From the NCBI GenBank assembly GCA_963978895.1, contig OZ022238.1, forward strand, positions 30,741,103 to 30,805,102: a stretch of 64,000 nt of DNA, written 5' to 3'. Of this stretch, positions 22,203 to 32,878 are shown piece after piece (within the stretch, counting starts at the first letter, position 1; the number at the start of each line of letters is the position of its first letter). The notes under the pieces are model-generated. The model ran no database searches. It was not told where the DNA came from and worked only from the letters and a program-made list of their open reading frames with translations. This DNA comes from Erpobdella octoculata. Its lineage: Eukaryota > Annelida > Clitellata > Hirudinida > Erpobdellidae. The position numbers and the translations under genes were made by a program.

Positions 22203-22545
22203 TGTACAAAACTCTAGTTCGGCCTCATCTAGAATACTCTGTCTAAGTATGGAACCCGCACTTGAAAAAAGACAAAGAAATTCTAGAAAAAGTTCAGCAA
22301 AGAGCAACAAAAATAATTAAATTATTTTTGTTGCTCTTTGCTGAACTTTTTAAAGTGCGGCTTAACAACGTTGGAAATAAGAAGAAGTAGAGGAAATCTC
22401 ATTGATAAAGATATTCCAGCTTCAAGATATTTCCAGACAGCAAATAGAATAGGATTACAAGCCTGTATTAAAGATAAGCTTATGCCACGGTTTATTAGCC
22501 AACCCCTCTATTTTTCAAAACCACTTCAATTGCAACAAACTTAAC
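22203..22545 (+). pseudogene. CR1-type LINE, right part after the Gypsy insertion
   Basis: The frame broken at 18970 resumes with YKTLVRPHLEYS and EILEKVQQRATKIIK. After a perfect 32-nt palindrome (22287-22351) it continues in another frame as KCGLTTLEIRRSRGNLI and ends at a stop near 22542. These are standard C-terminal CR1 blocks (thumb and carboxy region). No 3' UTR tail repeat is recognisable. Confidence 0.75.
22287..22351. repeat. Perfect 32-bp palindrome with 1-nt spacer
   Basis: The arm 22287-22318 is exactly reverse-complementary to 22320-22351 around A22319. The left arm is LINE coding sequence (for VQQRATKII) and the right arm replaces part of it, so the palindrome arose inside the LINE copy. 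Confidence 0.95.
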
Positions 22546-22639
22546 CAAAAGAATGATGGAGGGAGATAAACGTGAGACAGATATGACGAACAGGGATCCA
22601 AAAAAGAAACTTCTTGAAAGAAAAGTAAACATTCATCTG

Positions 22640-22842
22640 ACGTTTCAGTTGGAAAAACTAGTAATAATTGTGACTCTTTAAAAGCTGTAGCTCTAAAAAT
22701 ATGGAGTCAGAATCACTCTCTTGATAGTTTCTACACTGATGAAATGGTTGAAGAAAAAGAAAATGACTCGGAAGAAAAACACAAAAGCAGTAATAATGTT
22801 GATGATGACGATGTTATTGATTTTATGTCTAATTCTTCATGA
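22640..22842 (+). pseudogene. Acidic C-terminal ORF fragment, possibly pogo/Tigger-type transposase tail
   Basis: An open plus-strand stretch reads ALKIWSQNHSLDSFYTDEMV, then a Glu/Asp/Asn-rich run ending VDDDDVIDFMSNSS and a stop. Acidic tails ending in aspartates are usual in pogo/Tigger transposases, but there is no catalytic region to confirm this. It could also be some other gene's last exon. Confidence 0.25.
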
Positions 22843-22933
22843 TTTGACTAGAAAGTGTCATAAAACTAACTGCCGTTTAATTTAGTTTACTATTATAAGT
22901 TTGTAAAAGTGTCCTTCTCTATTTTATTATATA

Positions 22934-23560
22934 CTAGCGGGGTTATCCGTCGTTGCTTGGGGTTTTCAGAGGTTTTTTTATCGTTTTTCTCTCCTGCTTT
23001 CATTTCCTTTAAATTTTATTACGCAATTACCTTTGATGGTCGTACATAGGCACTTTTGGCCTGGAAAGGGTTTTTTGGCCCCCTGAGCCCTGGGATGGGA
23101 GTAGGGAGTCCAAACCTTGTTAACTTTCTTCCCCTGTATGAGAACTACCTCCTGGCCAAATTTCATCAGGATCGCTCCAGCGGTTCAGATTTCTATAAAG
23201 GCTTGTGGAGCCGAGCCGCTAATTTTATAAAAGCAGTATTTTTTTTTGAAATCCTAAAATTATTTGATTGTTTATCTCCCTCAAATTTGAATTGCATATT
23301 ATTTTGTTAAATTTATAGTAAAAACATTTAATTTCATGAAATAATTTTATCAAGCATTTAAAATTAAGTTTTTGCTGCGCCGAAGCACCCTTTCGAATAC
23401 ATTTAAATCGACTAAAAACGAAATCACGTAAGTTTGTCTCGTGTGACACCCCCTTTAGAGGGAGTCGGGACCCAAGACGTCAAATTTTCGGGAACCGGAG
23501 CCGAGCCACAAAAAAAAAAAGGCAGCTCCGCAAGCCTGCGCCTTACTAAACAAAACTTAT
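22934..23560 (-). mobile_element. Helitron 3' region, minus orientation
   Basis: Read on the minus strand it ends in a GC hairpin region and CCCCGCTAG followed by T (CTAG at 22934-22937). Inside is AAATTTCATCAGGATCGCTC, common in animal Helitrons. Its segment at 23000-23160 is shared with 39580-39705 (TACGCAATTACCTT(T/C)GATGG). The 5' terminus was not found, so the upper bound is approximate. Confidence 0.55.
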
Positions 23561-23839
23561 TATACAAGAGCACACCAACCAACGAAAAAAAGGAAATAAG
23601 TTACCAAATCACAAAAATAAGTTTTCTATGTTTGAATGTAAACAAATATTTTATATCTTTCTATTTAAAAATTTCAATTTTTGTATTGATTTTAAAAATA
23701 TTGGTATTGGTTAATTTTTGCTTAAAAAGTATTTACGATACCGAGTCAATACCTTTAAGTAAAAGTATTGACAATTGACAATACCATTCATAATAGCAAA
23801 AAATTATTGCCAATAGTGTATTAGTATTTGGCCATTACC

Positions 23840-24430
23840 AATCTTAACAGACTCTATGAGGGTTTATCGACAATCGTGGGTTTATCAACTCAACTTGGAA
23901 AGTCGATCAACCCGCAAAGGAGTCGACAAACTCGCGGAAGAGTCGACAAACTCACGAAGGAGTCAAACTCGCGGAAGAGTCGTCAAACTCGCGGAAGAGT
24001 CGACAAACTCGCGGAAGAGTCGACAAACTCGCGAAGGAGTCGACAAACTCGCGAAAGGCTGCTTTCATGGGCACATGGCTCGATTCACTCCGGCCCTCCA
24101 ACTAATGAAGTGCAATAAGTTGGACAAGGACCGGCAAATCGACCTCCCCATGCATCTAGCAATTTAACCAGGTTCGGATGATCCTCATAGACTATGGTAT
24201 CGCTCCGCCGCCTGCCGAGCTGTTGTAGACTGTGGCACTCTCTGGTCTACTTAAGGCAAAGCTGGATATTCACTCGGTGGTGTCTCGATATAGACTACAT
24301 GCTAAATACCTTTAAATCATTTCTTGAACGAAGTGTCACAATTATTAAAATATTTACAAAAGTTATGATTTTTGTAGTACGGGTTTGTAATTTATTTTTT
24401 GAAAACAGTTTTGTCGCTAGAGTAACACGC
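23840..24430 (+). mobile_element. Minisatellite-bearing repeat element, copy 1
   Basis: The core (23890-24060) is a 20-bp tandem array of AGTCGACAAACTCGCGGAAG units. The left flank (GGTTTATCGACAATCG, CTCAACTTGGAAAGTCGAT) and the right flank (TACTTAAGGCAAAGCTGGAT, ATTCACTCGGTGGTGTC) recur in inverse orientation at 30085-30440, so the whole of about 0.5 kb is a dispersed repeat rather than a local array. No terminal inverted repeats or coding sequence are clear. Confidence 0.7.
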
Positions 24431-24508
24431 TAGATAGCCGTAGGCAAAAGTATCTGTAACTGACGGGAAGCGCTTTATAATTGTTCATATTGAATAATGA
24501 GTTGAATA

Positions 24509-24531
24509 TTCATTATTATTATTATTATTAT
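24509..24531 (-). repeat. (TAA)n 3' tail of the RTE element
   Basis: Seven ATT/TAA triplets directly adjoin the stop codon of the RT frame. This is the RTE-type tail used for priming at integration. Confidence 0.85.
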
Positions 24532-25911
24532 TTAGTCCGTAGCCGGAGCTTGGGGAGGAGTATGTCCTCGAAGCCAATACGCTGCTGTCGGTGCCACGGG
24601 ACCACGAACGTCTTCCACGACAATCTTCCATTTTCCTCGATCGGCTCCAACCCTTCTCGCCCCATCGGCGGTCAGTCGCTTCCTCTTGAGGTCCCCATCA
24701 ATAATTTTCAGCCATGTTTTCTTTGGCGCCGAACATTGGATGCGCCAGCCAGGCGGTCGCTCCCGCCAAAGTAAACTATTGGGAAGCCGTTTACCATCCA
24801 TTCGGCAGACGTGCCCGAACCACCGTAGTCGCCGTTTTTGGATGTGTTCGTCGATCAGTGGTTGTCGATCACACCGTTCACGGATCGCCCCTTTTCGAAT
24901 GCGGTCGCGGATGGAGACTCCCAGTATTCGCCGCAGGCATTGCATTTGGAACACTTCAAGTCTATTCACATCAGATTTAAACAATGTCCATGTCTCCGCG
25001 CCATATAGGAGGATCGGAAGAATCAATGTTCGGTAAAGACGAATTTTTCTCTTGATTGTAATGTTCGTTCTCTTCCAGACGCACCATCTGAGCGCTGAAA
25101 ATGCCGAAGTCGCCTGGCCAACGTGGCTATGGACGTCGGCCGACGACGACGTCTTCTTTTCCTGCACGATCGATCCAAGGTATTTAAATTTCGCCACTTG
25201 CTCGATCTGGTCATCATTTAGGTGGACATGAGCTGGTGACCCGTCCGTTGTTAATACCTTGGTCTTCTCGGCGTTGATCTTTAGGCCGTATGACTTGGCA
25301 ATATCGCCGATGTCGTTTAGGCAATCTGTAGCTTCCACGTCGGTGTCGGCGAATACGGCGCTATCGTCCGCAAACATCAGATCAGTGACAAAGTTGTTTT
25401 TGTCGTATTGAACACCACGCCTTCCTTCGAACGATTTCCTCATGATCGCATCGATCACGACGTTAAATAAAAGCGGAGAGGCGACGTCTCCCTGTCGGAC
25501 ACCGGTTTGAATGGTAAATTCGTCCGATAGGTCGTTTCGAATTCGGATGCAGCTGGTCGAACCACTATACGACGCTTGTAACAAACGGATGACTTTCGGT
25601 GGTATGTTTTCTCTTTCCAATGCCATCCACAATGATGGCCAATGGATGCAGTCGAAAGCCGATTTGAAGTCGATGAAGACAACAACAGTCCGCCGGCCAC
25701 ATCGAACCCTCTCTTCTACGAGTTGGCGTAGTGCGAAGATTTGATCGATGCATCCACGATTCGGTCGAAATCCGGCCTGTTCCTCACGGCACGATTGTTC
25801 ACAATGTTTTTGTAGTCGTGACTGAATGATCTTCGTGAATACTTTTCCAACGATTGAAAGGAGACTAATGCCGCGGTAGTTTTTGCATTCTCGACTGTCT
25901 CCTTTCTTCAA
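24532..25911 (-). pseudogene. RTE reverse transcriptase domain
   Basis: A 459-codon open stretch. It starts at KKGDSRECKNYRGISLLSIVG, then EEQAGFRPNRGCIDQIFALR and VVVFIDFKSAFDCIHW (catalytic Asp in FIDFKSAFD), then TGVRQGDVASPLLFNV, and LMFADDSAVFAD (the FADD catalytic box, about residue 190). KYLGSIVQ and LYGAETWTL follow, and a C-terminal RIRKGAIRERCDRQPLID to RLRWFGHVCRMD block that is shared by RTE/CR1-like proteins. The C-terminus is complete and ends with the (TAA)n tail. Upstream, one in-frame TAA near 25948 and earlier frameshifts separate it from the endonuclease, so the element is dead in cis, although the RT domain itself looks intact. Confidence 0.92.
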
Positions 25912-26294
25912 AATGGGAACGACGATCGCTTTCTTCCACGCTTATGGTACGTACTCCGTGTCCCAGATGCATGTCAATAGGACGTGTAGACGTTGCAATA
26001 GAATGTCACCACCAGCTTTGATCATCTCGGCTGTAATTTGATCGATGCCCGGCGCTTTTCCGTTCTTGAGCGATTTGACGGCCGCTTTCACTTTGGCGAT
26101 TGTTGGTACGTCGACGGGAAATGGGATCTGCGGTTGATCGATTTGTGGCGGGTCCGCGGCTGGTCCTGCAGGCGGATCGTGGTTGTACAGTTCGTGGAAG
26201 AATTCCCGCCACCTCTGTAATCGATCGGAGGACGAACTAACAAACTTTCCATCCGTTTTCCTGATGTTATCGTTGATCGATTTCGTTTTTCCAC

Positions 26295-27850
26295 CTAAAC
26301 GTTGTAGTGTCTGATCAATGTTCGATATTCATGTCGTGATGCGGCTTCTTCCATTTCGGCTGCAACATCGTTCCAATACACCTCTCGCTCGATCTTCATT
26401 TTCCGCCTTACCTCTTGATTAAGTCGCCGGTATTGTTCGAAATCGACGTGCTTGATTCTTTTCTGCTCAGCTACCAAATCCAGACACTCATCCGAAATCC
26501 ATGGCTGCGTTCGTCGACGGATCGGTGCACATAACGGCGCCGCACATTCGATGACGGATTTGGTTATTTGTTTTTCTTCATCGTTGACATCGTCCAATGT
26601 ATTGAGGATCGCAAACTTGTTCGATAAAGCAAGCTGGAATTTGTGTCGAACTGCCGGATCGCGTAGGCACGTCCAGTTTCTCTTTACAGCCGCCGGCGTC
26701 TTCTTCTTTGCTTTTTGGAGTCGAAGTTGTATTTTGGCCAGCACGAGGTAGTGATCAGATCTGCAATCAGGGCCACGCATTGCTCGAACGTCGTTGAGCG
26801 TCGATCGAAAACGCTTGTTGATCAGAACGTAGTCGAGCATGGCCGAATCTTTCCCCGACGGGTTTCTCCATGTGAGCCGATGCTTCTTCGGGTGTTGGAA
26901 GAGGCTGTTGCCAATGACGAGGTTGTTTACTGACGCAAACGACAACAGTCGCTGCCCATTATCGTTGATTTTCCCATGGCCGAATCGTCCAAGCGTTTCT
27001 TCCCAGCCACTACGGTTGTCGCCGACGTGAGCGTTAAAGTCGCCTGCCAATATGGTAACTTCGGTTTGCGGTATAGAATCAGTCGCAGCTTAAAGATCGG
27101 CGTAGAATGCGTCTTTTGCAGCATCTGAGCTTGTTTCGGTCGGCGCGTAGACGGATAGGATGTGTGTCTTGATTGTGCCATCGATGGAAAGGACTGCCAG
27201 ACGTTCAGAAATTGGTTGGAAGGCGACGACACTGTGGGCAGCCCACTGGCCAACCATAAATCCAACACCCGCCTCTCGCTTGTCACCACCGGAGTAGAAG
27301 AGCGTAATAGTCTCGTCGGTGGGCTAATCCTCATCGTCCCGGATCCCGTGAGTCGTAGTTCCGATATGGCGGCGATTGATATTTTGTAGTTGGTAATTTC
27401 TGTGGCGATAATCTCCTTTTGGCCGACGTGATGACCTGTTCGTACGTTCCACGCGGCAATTCGTATTTCATTCTCTGGTTTAATAAATTTAGTCGTTCGG
27501 CCAGTAGTCCATTTTTTTTCCACACCATGGGTCCCCAATGCTGACACATCGGCTGCCCCAGTTGAGGTAGCATTTATCGATAGATTCGTTCGTTTTAGGT
27601 CCTTGGTTTCTTGCCTGGTTTTACTGGTTTCCCAGTTGTGATCACTGCGGCGAGGTGACCACCGTTTACATATTGGTAGCCATAGTTGCAAGGAGAACAA
27701 GATTTTGCGCAGTTGACGATGAATGGGAGGGGCTGCTTGTCGGAATTCGAGAAGAGCATCACGTGTGAAAGTAGTTCGTTGACTCATGGCCTGACAACTC
27801 GTGTGTGCATTGCTCATGAGTAATTGAGTAGTAGTCAAGTCAAGCGGCAA
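26295..27850 (-). pseudogene. RTE N-terminal region and APE endonuclease
   Basis: Two minus-strand frames. The 26927-27850 frame reads a basic N-terminus, then IRIAAWNVRTGHHVGQKEII and AAISELRLTGSG, the Asn and Glu boxes of the APE endonuclease. A frameshift near 27310 moves the YSGGDKREAGVGFMVG and SIDGTIKTHILSVYAPTE blocks to another frame, which a stop near 27090 interrupts. The 26295-27050 frame then gives LAGDFNAHVGDN, DYVLINKRFRST and RSDHYLVLAKI, the catalytic Asp/Asn and terminal SDHY boxes. The linker to RT (about 25950-26300) lies in yet another frame. All endonuclease catalytic boxes are visible but spread over three frames. Confidence 0.88.
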
Positions 27851-27929
27851 TGGAACTCAATTTCACAATATTAAAAATACGCAAAATTGCTCGTAAAGAC
27901 AACTGTTACTAGATACAGTGAGTTTAATC

Positions 27930-28290
27930 AGTAAGACGTGCCAGTTTAAAGTCATTTTGAACGTCGCAAAAAACGCCGTAAGCAATAGCGTATTTGTATC
28001 CATGGTGATAATTTAAATTTTTAAACGACGCTAAAACACTATTAAAACGCAAAGTTGTCCGCAAAAACAACTGTCATTCGATGCATTAAGTTTATTTCGG
28101 TTAAATCATGCTAGTTTAAAGTCATTTTGAACGTCGCAAAAAACGTCGTAAGCAATAGCGTATTTGTATCCATGGTGATAATTTAAATTTTTAAACGACG
28201 CTAAAACACTATTAAAACGCAAAGTTGTCCGCAAAAACAACTGTCATTCGATGCATTAAGTTAATTTCGGTTAAATCATGCTAGTTTAAG
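27930..28290 (-). repeat. 170-bp tandem repeats at the 5' side of the RTE element
   Basis: The landmark C(C/T)AGTTTAA begins at 27941, 28111 and 28281, an exact 170-bp spacing. The second unit is nearly identical to the first, and the third is partial. Units contain TTGAACGTCGCAAAAAACG and AAACGACGCTAAAACACTAT. They lie just upstream of the RTE start in the element's orientation. Confidence 0.9.
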
Positions 28291-28340
28291 ATTGAAAAAA
28301 AGTTGTAAAATGGCGGCGCTTCGGCGTGTGGCATGCGTTG

Positions 28341-28829
28341 AGCTTCGTCTAATTTCGACTTTTTAGCTGAATATTCATAGTCTACTATTAGCTGTGTTAA
28401 ATAACTTTTACTAGATGAAATGCTATTTTTAGGGTATATAATGAGATATGATTAAAAAAATAGTCTTTTGTTTTGTTAGATGTTATAGTTTAATCGTTCT
28501 CGTGTCTGTTTTACTTGCTAGGTTTTTAGTAAGACTTGGTCAGTTTCACTTATTTGTTTTTGATGTTTAAAGTATAATTGAAATTACGAATATGAGCAAC
28601 TTGTAAAGCAGTATTTATATTATTTATAATAATTATCGGTTATATTAATATCTATCGTTTTTATTCAATGTATTTTTCTAAAGGCCCAGATTCAGCGACG
28701 AATCCAGTAGGGATGCGGGGTATGAATCCCCCCACTAGATTACCAAAAAACATTTTTATGTGCTGTAAAAAGATGTTTCTTTTTAAAAAGCTCCCCCCGC
28801 TTCATCGCTCCACTAGATTACTGTGAAAC
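28341..28829. other. AT-rich spacer
   Basis: No gene is seen. A C-rich element end may begin near 28690 (AGGGATGCGGGG, CCCCCCACTAGATTAC), just before the hAT fragment. Confidence 0.4.
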
Positions 28830-28835
28830 GAGAGT

Positions 28836-29050
28836 GCACACCAGCATGGGAATCCCATTACTATGTACAGCTGAACGGAGCTTCAGTGCCATGTAGATAT
28901 TGAAAAGCTCATTGCCCAACAGAACCACAGATGAGCGTTTAACTGGCCTGGCATTATTATATATCCATAATGCATTGTCTTTAGAAACAGATGATGTTAT
29001 TGATAGATTTGCAGCCAGCAAAAATAAGCGCCTTGATTTTGCAATATAGA
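28836..29050 (+). pseudogene. hAT C-terminal dimerisation domain fragment (ZMYM1-like type)
   Basis: The plus frame reads TAERSFSAM, a stop, then ILKSSLPNRTTDERLTGLAL, LYIHNALSLETDDVID and RFAASKNKRLDFAI, and ends at TAG. The (A/S)ERSFS…LK…L…R…RL..L…I motif is the conserved hATC region. One internal stop (Met-TAG) breaks it. No N-terminal part is nearby. Confidence 0.75.
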
Positions 29051-29482
29051 TTTTTTTATTCTGTAAATTTGACTTCTGTTGTGAATGTTGTCTTTTTGCG
29101 GATTTCGAAATCGGAATTTGGAATGCGGCCAAACGGGTTTTTCCAAACTTGAAAATGCATGGCTGTCTTTTCCACTTTCAGCAAGCTATTTACAGAAGAG
29201 CAGCAGTAAGTCTGATGATTTTAATTTTATTTAAAAAGAAACTATAAATATGTTGTTTTTTTTAGGAAACCGGTCTTAAGCCACCGTACGACTTAAATTT
29301 GGCTGTTTATAATAAAACTAAATAGTTCATGGCTCTTCCTTATTTGCCCTCTGAAGAGATCCCCTTAATGTTTAAAGTGATCTCTTCCGAACTACAGATG
29401 GATTCTCTAAAAATAAAAGTTATTTATATTTATTTAGTAAATGACGTTTTTTTAATAACATTTTAATTGTGTTTTTAGAGGT

Positions 29483-29839
29483 TTGCAGAGTACATTAAAA
29501 AAAACCTGGATGGATGGGTATTTTGCAATCGAAGAGTGGAGTTCCTATATGGTTGAACTGAAAACCAACAACGACGTAGAGGGATGGCACAGCTCTCTCA
29601 ACAACAGTTTGAAGAATGGTCAGATCTTCTACGAAGTTGTTGGTATCCTCTTCGATAAAGCCCAAGCCATTCCAGTAGAGCAAGATTGCCTTGCTACCGG
29701 ACAGCTACTCAAACACCCAAAAAAACTCGACATGGAAAAAGACGAGAAAGTGTGGGATCTCTGGATGGCCTTTAAACTTAAAGATATAGATATCCAGACT
29801 CTTCACACTGCAATTGTTCATTTATTAACTATGCATTAA
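29483..29839 (+). pseudogene. MULE-type transposase C-terminal fragment
   Basis: A 118-codon frame. WMDGYFAIEEWSSYM, then LKTNNDVEGWHSSLNN and IFYEVVGILFDKAQAIPVE, corresponds to the region that follows the MULE transposase core in many invertebrate copies, where the (R/K)TNN(D/N)xEGWH(N/S)xLN block is highly conserved. The catalytic region and terminal inverted repeats are missing. The stop after LLTMH appears native. Its flanks share nothing with the neighbouring hAT piece. Confidence 0.6.
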
Positions 29840-29916
29840 TTCTGTACAGTCTTTATTGATTTTATTTAACTGTCCAATTTTATATCTACAATTTTGCAAC
29901 AAATTAAACCTTACAA

Positions 29917-30090
29917 TTGGTGGTTGCTTTGCATTAATTCAATAAGCATCACCGCTGCTCTGGCGAAAATTAATAAAATTACTGTTTTCATTCAAGAGTT
30001 AGATTGGTGGTTGCTTTGCATTAATTCTATAAGCGTCATTGTTGCTCTGGCGAAAATTAATAAAATTACTGTATTCATTCAAGAGTTAGA
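29917..30090 (+). repeat. 87-bp tandem duplication
   Basis: TTGGTGGTTGCTTTGCATTA begins at 29917 and again at 30004. The two units differ at a few bases (GCATCACCGCTGCTC against GCGTCATTGTTGCTC). Confidence 0.9.
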
Positions 30091-30440
30091 TCGTGACACC
30101 ACCGAGTGAATAGTCAGCTTTGCTTAAGTACACCAGCAAGATTTAATCGAGTAAATGGTCATAGAGGTTAATATACTTATATCGATCATGGTGTGAGCAG
30201 CCCTTTGCCATGATCATCGACTCCTTCGGAAGTTGATCAACTACTTCGGGGGTTTATCGACTCTTCGGGAGTTGATCGACTCCTTTGTGAGTTGTTCGAC
30301 TCCTTTGTGAGTTGTTCGACTCCTTTGTGAGTTTATCGACTCCTTTGTGAGTTGAACAACTCCTTCGTGAGTTTATCGACTTTCCAAGTTGAGTCGATAA
30401 AGTCGCAATTGTCGATAAACCTACATTTCCCCATCTTAAC
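30085..30440 (-). mobile_element. Minisatellite-bearing repeat element, copy 2 (inverted)
   Basis: GACTCCTTTGTGAGTTGTTC units of 20 bp (about 30220-30390) are the reverse complement of the array at 23890-24060, and both flanks match that copy (GACACCACCGAGTGAATAGT, TTTCCAAGTTGAGTCGATAA). Copy 2 has A-rich variants (CACAAAGGAGTC) where copy 1 has CGCGGAAGAGTC. Confidence 0.7.
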
Positions 30441-30656
30441 AACCCTGTATATAGATTATTATATTAGTATAAAGTTTAAAAAGAAGCTCTGAAGATGGTT
30501 GAATTTACCAAAACTGGACAGTCTGCTGGAGAAAATAAAGGTTTTAAAAGGTGGCTTGGATTTATGAGAAGCATTTTTTTGCATTGCAAAATTTATATAA
30601 GAAAATGTGAAATGGGCAACAAAGTTTAAAAAAGTTTGTTTGAAAGAATATATATA

Positions 30657-32486
30657 GGGGAGACCAGGGACCCATGATACTAAATTTCGATTTTTCTAAA
30701 TTTGACAAAACTGTTGGAGTTTTTTGTAAGTTTTTAAAGTGAATTTAATAGATATTCAAATATCCAATGTAACAATTAAAACATTTATTTCAAAAATATT
30801 TGGTAAAAGTTATATTTGAAACAAAAAATTTTCAAAATAGTATCAAGGGTGCCTGTGACTTATGGTTGACTGACTAGTTGAATCAAGTTTGCCAGGAGTT
30901 TGATCAACAGTGACTGATTCATTTTTGCCAGAATCTTCACCAACAACAGGTTCTGGACGATCTGTTACATACGATGCTAAGAACTCATCTTAATTAAAAA
31001 TACTTGCATTGAAAGGCTCGATTCCAGCCACCTTGAATCCTGCTATGATGTTTGATGGATGAAAGCTTTCTCATAACAACGGCGGAATGAAATTTCCGAT
31101 TGCGTTTACAGCACAGCATGCCGTGAAGAGAGTTCATCTTTCCGCAGACGTTATTCTGCCGACTTGCTTACCACCACGACCAGTTACTACTTTAACCGGT
31201 TTCTGAACAGTTGTTAACCTGTTTCATCAAGATTGTAGATGTTCTGTGTAGAGCTGGGCCAGATTAATCGGAATACACATAACGGCACCGATTATTGGCC
31301 TAATCGGAAATCAGCAATTCGAAATATAATCGGTAGCCGATTAAAATTTTCAATTATTTTCTTACCGTTTAGAATAAGTATCCATAACAAACTAAAAGTT
31401 CGACAATAAAATACACGTGTTTCATTTTTTTGTCAACAACAAAGCTCCGGAAGTCAAAAAGACTAACAATGGTTGGGTTTAATTATGAAGTGATGATCAA
31501 CACGCTCTGTTGACGCTAATTTGCTCACTGGGTAACCCGGCGCTGCTGTTGTTAATTAAGTATAACTTACCTCAACCAGGTTTAGCCAGGTTGAGCCAGC
31601 CTACATAGTTAACGTTGAGCTCATGAGCTATCCTCCATATACATGTTTTTTGTATTTTTATTATTTTATGATTAGTTTCAACATTACTTGACTTTAATTA
31701 AAGAAATAAAATTTTATGGATTTTTAGTAAATAATTATTATTCTATGGTGTAATCGATGGTGTTGTATTATCGCGGTATGATTCGGAACCAACATTTTCA
31801 CTAAAGAAATAATAGTAACTATAACATAATCGGTGTCATAATCGGTATCGGCAATTTTATTAATCGGCTGTAATCGGTATCGGCATAATCGACAAAAAGC
31901 CATATCAGAACAGCTCTAGTTCTGTGGTGCATATGCATGTCGAGTCCGCACTTCTCGCAGATTATCAAAAAAATCATTGACTGTATGACGATTAAAGGCG
32001 GTTGCTCGTGCTAAGCTGGTGGCTTCTGGGCTCCGTAGTGACAGTTCTTTCCTCCTGGACATAAATCCTTGAAGCCAATCCAAAATTCTATCATTCTGCC
32101 CTCGATAAAAAATTCAAGGGACCATTGATACTAGTAAAAAATAAGTCAAATCTAAACAGTTAAAGCATCCTTGTTGCTGAAAAACAAACGCTTTAAACTA
32201 GAATGAATTCTCTTCAAAATGGTATATAAAACATCACAAGTACTGCATTATTTTTTTTTAGCTAGATTATTCATAAAAAACAGTGAAAAAATTACTTTTT
32301 ACCTTAAAAAGTGAATTATATCGATAAAATCGAAACCACAACTCCAAAATTAAAAGAAAAACAGGAGGAGGGAAGAATTGATATTTTCAATAGACTGGTG
32401 CCGTGCTTGATTCGATTTACTAAGTAAGTAATGAAAAAACATTATAGCATCAAGGTGCCTTGCTATCAAGGGTGCCAAGTCTCCCC
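30657..32486 (-). mobile_element. pogo/Jerky-like DNA transposon, holding a hAT MITE
   Basis: The ends are GGGGAGACCAGGGACCC at 30657 and, on the other strand, GGGGAGACTTGGCACCC at 32486, both followed by TGATA(C/G)-type sequence. They are flanked by TA on each side, the pogo/Tc1-type target. Minus-strand coding remains include [12 protein letters not shown] and NIYNLDETGLTTVQKPVKVV, then VTGRGGKQVGR and NAIGNFIPP, the DDE transposase region of pogo/Jerky-type proteins with its first catalytic Asp in LDETG. Stops and frameshifts are frequent. The coding region is split by the MITE at 31249-31918. Confidence 0.8.
31249..31918. mobile_element. Non-autonomous hAT (670 bp), AATCGG-rich
   Basis: The ends TAGAGCTG and CAGCTCTA are flanked by the exact 8-bp duplication GTTCTGTG (31241-31248 and 31919-31926). 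The subterminal parts repeat TAATCGG and TATCGGCA in both orientations. It interrupts the pogo-like transposase within the codons for the YAPQ/NIYNLDETG junction. Confidence 0.9.
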
Positions 32487-32642
32487 TAAACAAACTCCAT
32501 GAAATATTATTGTCTATTTTGCATTTGTCAAATTTTTGCCAATGACCCAAAATGTCGAAGGGAATCCCGTGTTGGGAAGAAAGACAACTCTCCTTAATAA
32601 ACCAAAACAAAAATTTCAGTCGACAAAAAAACATTACCATAC

Positions 32643-32766
32643 CCTGGAGCAAGTCCAGCAACCTGAAGAGCTGCTGTGAGTGGACCTTTTGATTGCCATT
32701 GAGCTTGTGCCATTGATGGTGTTAAAGTACCATGATCACTCATAGTCGCAGATTGCAGTGGAAAAT
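32643..32766 (-). CDS. Internal exon (C) of the MEF2-like gene
   Basis: The acceptor is AATAATGTAG| above 32766 and the donor CTCCAGG|GTATGG below 32643. The open frame contains QSATMSDHGTLTPSMAQAQW and LTAALQVAGLAPG. It ends in phase 2 and joins exon D to read LAPG-SFIIPVSDQ. The start needs one base from the preceding exon, which exon B (ending in phase 0) does not supply. At least one small exon of length 3n+1 is therefore likely between 32767 and 47870, or this exon is alternatively spliced. The exon lies only 157 bp from the pogo-like element end. Confidence 0.55.
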
Positions 32767-32826
32767 CTACATTATTTGATTTTTCATTTGATTAAAGCTA
32801 ATGTAAATTTATTGAATGAAACACAA

Positions 32827-32830
<4 letters not shown>

Positions 32831-32876
<46 letters not shown>
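32831..32876. repeat. (TA)n microsatellite
   Basis: About 22 TA units, next to a Helitron 5' end. Confidence 0.95.

Positions 32877-32878
<2 letters not shown>

Larger units (their letters stand above)
24509..28340 (-). mobile_element. RTE-clade LINE retrotransposon (full-length structure, coding broken)
   Basis: A minus-strand element with an APE-type endonuclease followed by a reverse transcriptase in one frame series. It ends in a stop codon that runs straight into a (TAA)n tail at 24509-24531. A very short 3' UTR with a trinucleotide tail is characteristic of RTE. At the 5' side (27930-28290) is a 170-bp tandem repeat that probably belongs to its 5' UTR. Target duplications were not identified. 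The upper boundary (about 28340) is set by the end of the GC-richer sequence and is approximate. Confidence 0.85.

Noticed and set aside
23890..24060. CRISPR-like array (20-bp regular repeats)
   Set aside because: The repeats are adjacent without variable spacers, and the DNA is eukaryotic. It is a minisatellite.
24686..27389. Plus-strand ORFs across 24.5-27.6 kb
   Set aside because: They are antisense shadows of the RTE endonuclease and reverse transcriptase, which have all family motifs on the minus strand.
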